From contig CAWAQA010000002.1 in NCBI GenBank assembly GCA_963784065.1, positions 400,334 through 464,333 on the forward strand: a stretch of 64,000 nucleotides of DNA, in the 5' to 3' direction. Numbering within the stretch: position 1 is the first letter of the stretch; each line of letters opens with the position of its first letter. Position numbers and translations under genes: made by a program. Under the pieces are notes generated by a model. The model had not been told where the DNA came from, made no database searches, and saw only the letters and a list, made by a program, of their open reading frames with translations. Below are positions 25,110 through 34,097 of the stretch, in pieces. Origin of the DNA: CAWAQA01 sp963784065. GTDB taxonomy: Bacteria > Acidobacteriota > Vicinamibacteria > Vicinamibacterales > UBA2999.

Positions 25110-25875
25110 ATGCGCTGGATACGCATGTGTTGGGCGGCGTTGGCTGGCCAGTCTGACGGTCCTGGTCACTGCGCCGGACGCCGTCGCCCAAGGGCCGCCG
25201 CCGGCTTCGCCGCCCGACTTCTTCTTCGGCCGGCCTGGTGGCTCGATTGCGGTGCGGGGCGGGTGGGTCTTCGCGCGGTCCGGCAGCGATCTCTTCGACT
25301 TCGTCGAGGAGCAGTTGACGGTGGAGAAGAGCGACTTCAACACCGCCACGGTTGGTGGCGATGTCGGCATCGCGCTGTCCTCTCGCGCCGACGCGGTGAT
25401 CGGGCTGGACTTCAGCCGCGCGTCGGTGGATTCGGAGTACCGCAATTTCGTGGACAACAATCGCCTGCCGATCGAGCAGACGACCTCGCTCAGGCAACTG
25501 AACCTGACCGGCAGCATCCGCTTCGCGCTCGCGCCGCGGGGCCGGGAGATCAGCCGGCTGGCGTGGGTGCCGAACAGCGTGGTTCCCTATGTGGGCGCCG
25601 GTGGCGGCACGCTCTGGTACCGGTTCCAGCAGTCTGGTGATTTCATCGACGTTTTCGATCAAAGCGTCTTCCCGGAGACGTTTACGGCCGAGGGGTGGAC
25701 GCCCAGCGCTCACGTGCTGGCCGGCGTGGACGTAAGGGTGTATCGTCGCTTGTATCTGTCGTTGGACGGCCGGTACATCTGGGCCGCAGGTGATCTGGGG
25801 CGCGACTTCGAGAACTTCGACCCTATCGATCTCGGCGGTTTCCGCTTCGGCGCCGGCGTGAACCTGTTGTTCTGA
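25110..25875 (+). CDS. Outer-membrane beta-barrel protein, frameshift in the signal peptide
   Basis: GAGGAGGT upstream of ATG 25110 fixes the start (RWIRMCWAALAG); a shift near 25148 leads to SLTVLVTAPDAVAQG, together a signal peptide. The mature chain shows the OmpA/OmpW-like porin pattern of alternating strands: GGSIAVRGGWVFARSGSDL, ATVGGDVGIALSSRADAVIG, VVPYVGAGGGTLWYRFQQSG, YRRLYLSLDGRYIWAAGDLG, and ends FRFGAGVNLLF with the terminal aromatic expected for barrel assembly. About 250 residues. Substrate or role unknown. Confidence 0.65.
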
Positions 25876-25893
25876 TCGCCGTTCTCCATATGG

Positions 25894-25914
25894 CTTCCGG
25901 CCTCTAGCCGGAAG
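25894..25914 (+). promoter_or_regulatory. Hairpin overlapping the ribosome site of the next gene
   Basis: CTTCCGGC (25894-25901) and GCCGGAAG (25907-25914) form a perfect 8-bp stem with loop CTCTA. The ribosome site AAGGAG (25911-25916) of the gene starting at ATG 25927 is partly inside the right arm, so the stem could control translation. It may also act as a weak terminator for the barrel gene. Confidence 0.4.
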
Positions 25915-25926
25915 GAGCTGATCATC

Positions 25927-27182
25927 ATGAAACCGTATATGGCCCTCGCTTTCCTGCTCGTTGCCGTGGCTACCCCCGCCCGCGCGCAGCAGGCCGACCC
26001 GCGCTGGGAACCCTGGCTCGGATGCTGGCGGATGCTGGACGACCGCATGCGGGACGGCAACCCGGCCGGTGCGGACGCGGTCGCTGAAGCCGGTCAGCGA
26101 TTGCTTGGCAACAGGGAAGATGTCGCGGTGTGCGTGGCACCGGCGGCACAGTCGCAGGGCGTGACGCTGAGCACGCGCGTGTCAGGCGAACCGGCGTTCG
26201 AGCAGACCATCGTCGCCGATGCCATGGCGCACCCGACGAGCGAGGCCGGCTGCAGCGGTTCCCAGCGTGCCGAGTGGTCGCGCGATGGACAGAGGCTCTT
26301 TGCCGGCGCGGAACTGACGTGCGCGAACCAGCCGCCGCGAACGATCTCCGGCCTCTCCTTGATCGCCGCCGATGGCGCGTGGGTGGACGTGCAGGCGCTC
26401 GAGATTGGCGGCCGCGCCAGTGTGCGGGTTCGTCGTTATGTGCGCCGTGCGGCCGATCGGGCCACGCGCGCCGCACGGATGCCGAACAGCGGCGGGTTGA
26501 CGATCGACGCCGTCAAGGAAGCGAGCACCAAGGTCGCGCCTGCCGCGCTCGAAGCCGCCCTGATCGAGACGGGCGCCCGGTTCAACCTGAATCGCACCAC
26601 GCTCGTGGATCTGGACAATGCGAACGTGCCCGATACGGTAATCGATCTGATGGTCGCGCTGTCGTACCCGGACAAGTTCCAGGTGGAGCGCCGCGCCGAG
26701 ACGAGCGCCGGCATCGTTTTCGTCGCCCTTCGGCGCCGATGCCGGATTGGGCAGCTACATGGGCTTCGGTTACCCGTACTACTCGTGGGACCCGAACTAC
26801 TACGGAAACTACGGCTACTACTACTCGCCGTTCGGCTACGCGTATTCCGGTCTCTACGGATTGCCCTACTACTATCCCGGCTCGGTCATCGTGGGTGGGG
26901 GTACCGACACGCCATCGCAAACCGACACGGGCGAAGGGCGCGTCGTCAACGGACTGGGATATACGCGGATTCGCCCCCGCGAAGCGGTCGGCACCGAGAC
27001 CAGTGGGGGAGACGCGAGCGGAGTCCTCGTCATCGAGGGGCGGCCGCAGCACGGTGAGTTCGGGGGGCTACTCGCAGTCGGGCGGTTCGTCCGATTCTGG
27101 CGGCGGCTCGTCATCGGGCGGCGGCTCGTCCTCCTCGGGTTCGGGCGGTTCCGGCGGCGGCCGCACGGCTCAGCCGCGGTAG
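25927..27182 (+). CDS. Secreted protein with Tyr-rich and Gly/Ser-rich C-terminus, frameshifted
   Basis: Signal peptide from ATG 25927 (YMALAFLLVAVATPARAQQ). Residues about 20-160 form a globular domain (DPRWEPWLGCWRMLDDRM, REDVAVCVAPAAQ, a four-cysteine pattern); 180-265 are helical repeats (GLTIDAVKEASTKVAPAALE, NVPDTVIDLMVALSYPDKF). After a shift near 26730 comes a tyrosine-rich tract (YYSWDPNYYGNYGYYYSPFG), and after another near 27055 a Ser/Gly tail ending GGSGGGRTAQPR. Low-complexity ends suggest a cell-surface or matrix role. It is co-directional with the barrel gene, 51 bp downstream of it. Confidence 0.6.
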
Positions 27183-27267
27183 CGTCGTGGCGAGGCGGGC
27201 TGTCGAGCGCCCGCCCCGCACGAAACCTGACCTGGTCGTCGGTCGGTACCCGGCCTTTCCTCGAGTT

Positions 27268-28781
27268 CTACTCCTCGGTCTGACGCCTCCGGTCACCTGT
27301 GTACTGGAGGACGAACAACCCCGTGCCGACGCGATCCGACGCGTACGCCAGTCCCCGGTGATCGATGTCCACGTCGTTCATCTGGATCACGACCGGCTGG
27401 TCGGCGGCGATGGCGTAGGACTTCTCGTTCGTCTTCGGAATGTAGTAGCCGATCTCCCGCAGGTTGTACGGATCGCTGAGATCGACGACGCGGACGCCGG
27501 CGTTGAAGTACGCGATCCACGCGATCTTGTCCTCGAACCGGTTGATCTGGCCGTTGACCGTATCGGCGTTCTGGTGCGGCCCGAAGCGCCCGCCCTTCTC
27601 GCAGAAGTTGCCGACCGGCACCTGCCATACCGACACCGGGAATGGCTTCGTCTCGGTCGTGATGTCCACCATGTACGATCCGGGCGCACGCCGTTCGGGC
27701 ACGGCTTCATGTCGCCGGCGCCGCCCGCTTCGTCCACGATGAAGGCGTAGGTCCTGGGGAGCGCGCTCTTCCCGAAGTTCGGCACCGTGTCATAGACGAT
27801 CGGCGATACGGTGTGCGGACCGCGGTGGGGCGGATTCATGTCCACGTTCCAGAGCAGCTTCGGCTGTGCGGGGTTGGAGATGTCGAACCCCGCCGCCTGA
27901 CCTCCGGCGTTCCGGTAGCCGACGTAGAGCCGCTTGTTCTGCTCGTCCACGACCGGGTGATGCGAGTACTGCCCTTCATAGCCCGGTTCGCCGTTCTTGA
28001 GGCCCGGAATCCAGGCGCGGCCCACGAGCTTCGGCTCCTTCGGGTTCTTCAGATCGAAGATCTGCACGATCACGTTGCGGAAGCCCGGCTCGCCCGACGC
28101 GGCGTAGTAGTAGCCGGTCTCCTGGGACCACCAGCCTTTGTGCGCGCGCATGATGAACTTGCCACCGCAGCCCTGGCCGCACGAGTTCGGGGGCGTGCCG
28201 GTGATCTCCGCGACCAGCGAGATCTTCGAGGGGTCGCTGTCCCTCGTGGTGATGTCGAAGATCTGGTACTTCAGGTCGGTCCCGGTCTCGCCCTCCGTCA
28301 ATGTCTCCGAGTTGCGAATCAGGTAGTCGCGGCCCGACCCGTCGAACTTGTAGTCGTAGACCACCGAGACGCCGCGGGAGTTCTTGTTGGTGTCGTTCGG
28401 GATGTGCCACACGAGCTTCGGATTCGCGGGGTCGGCGATGTCGAGGATCGACGTGCCGTTCCATTCCATCTTGCCGGTGATCGGGTTGAGCAGCGGCTTG
28501 CCGTCGTGATAGCTCTCGTGGTGCCCGACGTAGACCCAGCTGCCGTTCGCGGCGTCGGACTTCGTCGTCACCACCAGCGCCGTGCGCCCCTGCAGGTCGT
28601 TGTAGCCGACCAGCCGCACGTTCTGCGCCGCTTCCGCACGCGGGTCCGCCGGTGCGGCTGCCGTTGTCTCCTGCTGCTGCGCGCCGGTCCCGCCGCCGCA
28701 ACCGGACAACCCCGCCGCCACGAGCGTCGTGATCGCGGACGCGGCCATGGCCCGTGCAATCCGCCTGGTTCTCTGGCCCAT
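27268..28781 (-). CDS. LVIVD-repeat beta-propeller lipoprotein, one frameshift
   Basis: ATG 28781, with GGAG just before and TGATG overlap with the GDPD gene. Lipobox TTLVAAGLSGC marks it as an exported lipoprotein. Repeats of the LVIVD/beta-propeller type follow: SILDIADPANPKLVWHIPN, QIFDITTRDSDPSKISLV, QIFDLKNPKEPKLVGRAWIP, FDISNPAQPKLLWNVDM, and, after a shift near 27700, VRVVDLSDPYNLREIGYYIP. A CGQGC-type cysteine pair is at about residue 205. Such proteins are periplasmic or surface propellers of unknown ligand. About 500 residues. Confidence 0.72.
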
Positions 28782-29626
28782 CACACTCCTCCTCGAGGGA
28801 ATCGATCCGGGTTATCCGTGAACAGCGCGTCCACCCCGAGATCGAACAGGTAATACTGCATCTCGTCCCGCACGTCCGCAAATCGTTGTGCCGGCGCCTT
28901 CGACGTGAACGTGTACGGCGTCACCGTCAGGCCCGCCTTGCGCGCCGCCTGGACGACGTCGGGGCGGCCGTCGAGCAGGCGCTTGGTCGGGCCGATACCG
29001 GTGGCGAATCCGGCGACGTTGGAGAGCCCCTCCGCCGACAGCCAGCGCGCGCCGTCGCGGCCTTCGATCAGGAACGTCCGCGGCAGGGAGGGCAGCGCCA
29101 CCGCCAGCTCCCGGAGCACCTGATCGTCGAACGACTGCACGACGAGCCGGCTGGCGGGAACGCGCTCGAGGCCGAGCCGCCGCAGCGAGGCGACGAACAG
29201 CGCCGTCATGTCGACACCGCGGGCCCGGTAGAGGGGAGGGCTCTTCAGCTCCGGGTACAGGCCGGCAGCCGTGCCCACCGCGGCAACGGCCTCTTCCCAT
29301 GTCGGCACGCGCTCCCCGGCGAATCGAGCATCGAACCAGCGTCCCGCGTCGAGCCGCTTGATTTCGGCGAGCGTGAAATCAACGGCCAGCCATTGCTTCT
29401 GGCCGGTGGCTGGATCGACGGTCGCGCGATCGGGAAAGATCTCGGCGACGTTCGTGGTCCGTTCGAGCGAGTCGTCGTGGAGACAGATGAGCACGCCGTC
29501 CTTCGTCACGGCGAGGTCCTGCTCCACGTAGTCGGTCTTCTGCTCGATGGCCAGGCGGTACGCCGCCAGCGTGTGCTCGGGCGCGTACGCGGAGGCGCCG
29601 CGGTGGGCGATGGCGAGTTTCGTCAT
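28781..29626 (-). CDS. Glycerophosphodiester phosphodiesterase (GDPD)
   Basis: 281 residues. Hydrolyses glycerophosphodiesters to an alcohol and glycerol-3-phosphate. AIAHRGASAYAPEHTLAAY has the catalytic His-Arg and Glu; YVEQDLAVTKDGVLICLHDD supplies the metal-binding Glu/Asp and second His; PTWEEAVAAVG and LYPELKSP follow, with VVQSFDDQVL later. In the +1 frame upstream a signal peptide exists (RRLWIVPCVVALAAPSRAA from ATG 29709), so the native protein is probably exported and split by an indel near 29640. It is coupled with the LVIVD lipoprotein and divergent from the ABC importer, which may take up its products. Confidence 0.82.
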   Translation of the reverse strand: MTKLAIAHRGASAYAPEHTLAAYRLAIEQKTDYVEQDLAVTKDGVLICLHDDSLERTTNVAEIFPDRATVDPATGQKQWLAVDFTLAEIKRLDAGRWFDARFAGERVPTWEEAVAAVGTAAGLYPELKSPPLYRARGVDMTALFVASLRRLGLERVPASRLVVQSFDDQVLRELAVALPSLPRTFLIEGRDGARWLSAEGLSNVAGFATGIGPTKRLLDGRPDVVQAARKAGLTVTPYTFTSKAPAQRFADVRDEMQYYLFDLGVDALFTDNPDRFPRGGV

Positions 29627-29766
29627 ACCGGAACGACCCTGCGCGGCCGGCTGCCCGACTGGGCGCGGCCAGGGCCACGACGCACGGGACGATCCAGAGG
29701 CGGCGCATGAACCGGGATAGTACTCCTTTGACCCTCCGTTGTGGACTGTGGTGTGATTTCGGCGCG

Positions 29767-30780
29767 ATGCGCCAGCTTTCGGCCCTGGCCGTTTTCCTTC
29801 TGTCCGTCACGGCGGGCTGCGGCGGCGCCGGCGGCGGCCAGACCGTCACCATCTACACATCGATTTACGAGCACGTCATCGCCGCGCTCGAACCGGTGCT
29901 GCAGGAGCAGTTTCCCGACCTGACCATCCGCTGGTTCCAGCGGGGCAGCGAGGACGTCGCGGCGCGGCTCAACAGCGAGATCGCCGCCGGCCGCGTCGCC
30001 GCCGACCTCGTCATGACGTCCGATCCGTTCTGGTACGAGGAGCTCAAGGAGGCGGGCCACCTGCTGGAGTACCGCTCGCCGGCCGCGGGCGGGATCCCGC
30101 CGGCGCTCAACGATCCTGACGGGACGTTCGTCACCGTCCGCGTGCCGGTCATGGTGCTGGCGGTCAACACCACCCGCGTAGACAGCGGTCAACGTCCGCG
30201 CACGTTCCGCGAACTGGCCGAGCCCGTCTGGGCCGGCCGGATCACCATGGGCGACCCGAATCGGTCCGGCTCGGCATTCACGGCCGTCGCGGCGCTTGCG
30301 CAGAAATACGGGTGGGAGTATTTCGACGCGCTCCGGCGCAACGACGTCGTCGTCGCCGGCGGCAACAGCGCCGTGCTCAGCCGGGTCATGACCGGTGAGA
30401 AGGACGCCGGCATCATCCTGCTCGAGAACCTGCTCCAGGCGCGCCAGCAGAACCCGGCGGCGCCGATCGCGATCGTGTATCCGGAAGACGGCGCCATCCT
30501 GGTGCCGAGCCCGATCGCCATCATGAAGACAACGGCGGCGCCCGATGCGGCGCGGCGGCTCTACGACTTCTTCCTCTCGGACACCGGCCAGGCGGCGATC
30601 GTCAGTGGGTGGATGTACTCGCCCGTCGATCACATCCAGCCGCCAGCCGGCGCACGGCCGTGGCGCGAGGTGTTCTCCGCGCCGCTCCTGCCATGGACGT
30701 TCGAGTACCTGCGCGACACGACTCGGGCACGCGAGGAGATCAAGCGTCGATTCAACACGGCCGTCCTCGACGCGCGATGA
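29767..30780 (+). CDS. ABC importer substrate-binding lipoprotein (Fe3+/AfuA-like)
   Basis: ATG 29767; lipobox LLSVTAGC gives a lipid-anchored periplasmic binding protein of the type 1 extracellular family that includes iron(III) FbpA/AfuA and 2-aminoethylphosphonate binders. VTIYTSIYEHVIAALEPVL, VAARLNSEIAAGRVAADLVM, SGSAFTAVAALAQKYGWEYF and WMYSPVDHIQPP are typical. The adjacent-tyrosine iron ligands of FbpA are not evident near the C-terminus, which favours an AfuA-like anionic (sugar- or glycerol-phosphate) ligand over iron. Its TGA overlaps the permease ATG (ATGA at 30777). Confidence 0.82.
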   Translation: MRQLSALAVFLLSVTAGCGGAGGGQTVTIYTSIYEHVIAALEPVLQEQFPDLTIRWFQRGSEDVAARLNSEIAAGRVAADLVMTSDPFWYEELKEAGHLLEYRSPAAGGIPPALNDPDGTFVTVRVPVMVLAVNTTRVDSGQRPRTFRELAEPVWAGRITMGDPNRSGSAFTAVAALAQKYGWEYFDALRRNDVVVAGGNSAVLSRVMTGEKDAGIILLENLLQARQQNPAAPIAIVYPEDGAILVPSPIAIMKTTAAPDAARRLYDFFLSDTGQAAIVSGWMYSPVDHIQPPAGARPWREVFSAPLLPWTFEYLRDTTRAREEIKRRFNTAVLDAR

Positions 30781-32413
30781 CCGACCGTTGGGCGTTTGTT
30801 GCCCGTCCTGTCCGGGTCGCCGCGGTCGTCCTCCTGGCCGTCCTTACCATCGCGCCGATTGCCCTCCTCTTGATCCGATCGGTGGCTACTCCGGCGGGTG
30901 TGACGTCCCGCCACTATGCGGAGGCGTTCAGCGATCCGGGCAACCTGCAGGCGATCGTCACCACGTTCATCGTGTCGTCCGCCACGGTCGTCTTCGCGCT
31001 GTCGCTCGCGATCCCGCTGGCATGGCTCGTGGCCCGAACCGACCTGCCGGGGGCGCCGCGGTTTCGCGTGCTTCTCCTCGTGCCGTACGTCGTGCCGCCC
31101 TATCTCGGCGCCATCGCCTGGATCAACCTCGCGAATCCGGCGGTTGGCTGGCTGAACCGCGCGGCCGGCGCGGCGGTCTTCGACATCTACTCCGTCACCG
31201 GCATCATCTGGGTGCTCGGGCTCTTCTACTACACGTTCGCGTACCTGACGTGCCTTGCCGCGCTGGAGAACATGGACGCCAGCCTCGAGGACGCCGCGCG
31301 CATGAGCGGCGCGGGTCCGCTCATGGTCTTGCGGACGATCACGCTGCCTCTCATCCGGCCGGCGATGCTGGCGGGCGCGTTCCTCGTCTTCGCGGCGTCG
31401 GCGTCCGCGTTCGGCGTACCGGCGCTCATCGGCTCGCCGGCGCGGGTGCAGCTGCTCACGACGCGCATCTACAGCTATGCGAGCACCGGCGGGCTCGATG
31501 GTCTTTACACCGCCGGCGCGTTGAGCGCGGCACTGCTCGTCATGGCGCTCCTCGCCTGGATGGCCGCGGAGCGGCTGGGCCGCGGAATGCGCATCACGAG
31601 CGTGACGGGCAAGGCATCGGCCCGGTCGCCGATCGCGCTCGGCGCCTGGCGCTGGCCGATCTTCGGCGCCGTGACGGCCGTCGCGATCCTGACGTGCCTG
31701 CTGCCGATCTTCGCCATCGTCCTGACCTCGGTGATGAACGTGGCCGGTGACTTCCGGTGGAGCAACTTCACGCTCGACAGGTACCGTTATGTGCTCTTCA
31801 CACGTCCCGACACCGCCCGCGGCTTCGTCAACTCGTTCGTCCTCGCGTTCGGAGCGGCGACCGCCGCGGCCGCGGCAGGAACCGGACTTGCCTACGTGAA
31901 GGCCCATCCGCGGCTCGGGACGAGCCGCCTGGTGGACGCGTGCGTCAACCTTCCGTATGCCGCGCCGGGAACGATCCTGGCGCTTGGCCTGATCCTCGTG
32001 TGGAGCCGGCCGCTCGCGCTGACCGACACTCTCTGGATTCTCCTCATCGCGTACTTCGCGAAGCACCTGTCGTTTGCGGTCCGATCGGTGACAACCGCCG
32101 TTCAGCAGACCGACATGACGCTCGAGGAAGCCGCCCGCGTCTCTGGCGCCAGCCTGACGACGGCGTTCCGGACGATCTGGCTTCCGCTCCTGCGGCCGGC
32201 CATCCTCGCGGGCTGGTTCCTCGTGTTCATGCCGGCCTTCGGCGAGCTGACGATGTCGATCCTGCTGGTGGGCCCGGGAACCGAAACCGTGGGCACGGTT
32301 CTCTTCGCGCTGCAGGATATGCCGATCCACCCTCCGCCAGCGTCGTCGCCGTGCTGATCCTGGCGTTCATCCTCACGGCCTATGGCGCGGTTGCCGCGCT
32401 GAGGCCGCGATGA
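30777..32413 (+). CDS. ABC importer permease, duplicated FbpB-type, frameshift near the end
   Basis: About 545 residues in two homologous six-helix halves, as in FbpB/AfuB. Each half has an EAA coupling loop: SLEDAARMSGAGPLMVLRTI near residue 172 and TLEEAARVSGASLTTAFRTI near 447. A one-base loss near 32305 (GATATGCC for GATTATGCC) diverts the last 30 residues; the native end ASVVAVLILAFILTAYGAVA is in the next frame and stops at 32413, overlapping the ATPase start by 4 nt. It is the inner-membrane channel of the importer. Confidence 0.85.
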
Positions 32414-33138
32414 GCCACATCGTCCTCAGGGCGATCGAGAAGCGGTTCGGGGACTTCCAGGCGGTTCGCAGCCTCGACCTGGAGATCGAGAAAGGCGAGT
32501 TGATGACGCTGCTCGGCCCCTCCGGGTGCGGCAAGACGACCACGCTGCGCATGATTGCGGGGCTGGAGATGCCCAGCGCCGGACGGATCGACCTCGCCGG
32601 CCGCGCGCTCAACGACACGGCCGCGGGCGTCGCCGTCCCGCCCGAGCGACGCGGCATCGGCATGGTGTTCCAGTCGTATGCCGTGTGGCCGCACATGACC
32701 GTGGCGCGGAACATCGACTACCCGCTGCGCATCCGGAACCTCGGCCGTGACGAGCGCGAGCAGCGCCTCACGCGCGTGCTGGCGCTGGTGCAGCTCGAAG
32801 GGCAGGAGCAGAAGTATCCCCACCAGCTGTCCGGCGGCCAGCAGCAGCGAGTCGCCCTCGCCCGCGGGCTGATCATGGAGCCGGATGTCATGCTGCTCGA
32901 CGAGCCGCTCAGCAACCTCGACGCAAAACTGCGCCGCATCATGCGCCGCGAGATTCGCGAAATCCAGCGATCGCTCGGCATGACGATGCTCTACGTCACG
33001 CACGACCGTGAGGAAGCGGAGGAGATCTCGGACCGCATGGCCGTCATGATCGCAGGCCGCCTGGCCCAGGTCGCCACGCCGGCAGAGATCCGTGCGCGGC
33101 CGGCGGACGAGGACGTCAGGGCGTTCTTTTCGGAGTAG
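32410..33138 (+). CDS. ABC importer ATPase (FbpC/PotA-like)
   Basis: 242 residues with all nucleotide-binding motifs: Walker A GPSGCGKTTT, Q-loop VFQSYAVWPH, signature LSGGQQQRVALARG, Walker B VMLLDEPLSNLD and H-loop THDREEAEEI. It lacks the extended C-terminal TOBE regulatory region of MalK/PotA (these run to about 350), so it is a short form. Last gene of the coupled three-gene importer. Confidence 0.9.
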   Translation: MSHIVLRAIEKRFGDFQAVRSLDLEIEKGELMTLLGPSGCGKTTTLRMIAGLEMPSAGRIDLAGRALNDTAAGVAVPPERRGIGMVFQSYAVWPHMTVARNIDYPLRIRNLGRDEREQRLTRVLALVQLEGQEQKYPHQLSGGQQQRVALARGLIMEPDVMLLDEPLSNLDAKLRRIMRREIREIQRSLGMTMLYVTHDREEAEEISDRMAVMIAGRLAQVATPAEIRARPADEDVRAFFSE

Positions 33139-33144
33139 TGGGCA

Positions 33145-33217
33145 GTAGGCAGTAGGGCGCGTCCTTCCGGACGCGCCTGGCGGGTCCGAAAGGACCCGCC
33201 CTACGGTCACTGCCTAC
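33145..33217. repeat. REP/BIME-like palindromic repeat
   Basis: GTAGGCAGT (33145-33153) and ACTGCCTAC (33209-33217) are inverted ends enclosing two hairpins: GGCGCGTCC-TTCC-GGACGCGCC and GGCGGGTCC-GAAA-GGACCCGCC. The GGCAGTA heptamer is tandemly doubled at the left end. It sits between the converging importer operon and the next gene, where it can also act as a bidirectional terminator. Confidence 0.6.
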
Positions 33218-34066
33218 TATCTCGACGTATATGTCGTGGACGTGTCCACCGTGAACTTGCGGTAGTTGGAGAACGCTGCCACGCCGCGGAGGCGCAGGAC
33301 CCTCACGAGCGCGACGCGCGCGCTGGCGGTCCACGTGACCTCGGCCGGCAGCCACACTTCGTCGTTGACCTTGCGTCGCTCGTAGGTGGCGACCGTGCCC
33401 TTGTGCACGCGGGCGAGCAGGCCGAGTCCGAACGACAGCGTGTCGATCGCCTCGATCTCCACACGCACCAGCTCGTAGTCGGACTCGCTGATCCAGGCGC
33501 GCGCCTTGAAGTGGCGCATCACCTTCCCATCGTCGGTCAGCGGCTTGACGCCGGGCCTTCGGGGTGAGCGTCGCGACGATCGTGTCGTGGCCGCCGAGCG
33601 CCTCGCGCCGCAGCATGCGGATGTCGTAGATGCGGAACAGATCGTCGACCGCCGCCGAATACTCCCGCCGCGCCTTGGCGTGCTCGCGCGCGGCCGCCTG
33701 CTGGCGCGGGACGTTCGACAGTCCCCGCGCGTACTCCTCGACCTCCTTCTGCCGATCGCGATCCTGCTTCGCCAGCTTGTCTGGCGGGACCGGCTTGCCG
33801 TTCTCCTCTATCTGCCGGCGGTAGCGATCCTCGCCGGGGAGACCAGGGTAGACCTCGAACACTTTGACCGTTTCGTCCTTCGTCCGGCCTGACTTGTCGA
33901 CCTTCTGTTCGACGCGCCGTTCGATGAACGTATATCCGCTCTGCCGTTCCTCGTCGGTCTCCAGATGCTTCTTGACCTCGGCCGCAAACGTCTCGAAGTC
34001 AGGGAGCGGACGCTCCTGCGCGGTGGCAGTGGTGAGAAGGAGGAGGAAGAAGATGGCCGCTCGCAT
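33217..34066 (-). CDS. Secreted outer-membrane lipoprotein-sorting-like protein, one frameshift
   Basis: Signal peptide from ATG 34066 (IFFLLLLTTATAQE). The N-terminal half is charged and helical (FETFAAEVKKHLETDEERQS, YTFIERRVEQKVDKSGRTKD); after YDIRMLRREALGGHDTIVAT and a shift near 33545 it is beta-rich: MRHFKARAWISESDYELVRV, VNDEVWLPAEVTWTASARVA, FSNYRKFTVDTSTTYTS. The half-barrel pattern (ISESDYELVRVE) recalls LolA/outer-membrane sorting proteins. About 283 residues. Common in this lineage; function unproven. Confidence 0.6.
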
Positions 34067-34097
34067 TCTGAATTATGGCATCCCGCTGCGCTGTGCG

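Noticed and set aside
27813..28853. A 346-codon plus-strand ORF opposite the LVIVD lipoprotein
   Set aside because: The minus strand encodes signal peptide, lipobox and repeats; the plus frame is its shadow.
30630..32330. A 566-codon minus-strand ORF opposite the ABC permease
   Set aside because: It is an antisense shadow: the plus strand encodes a clear two-domain permease with EAA loops, and the minus frame has no domains.
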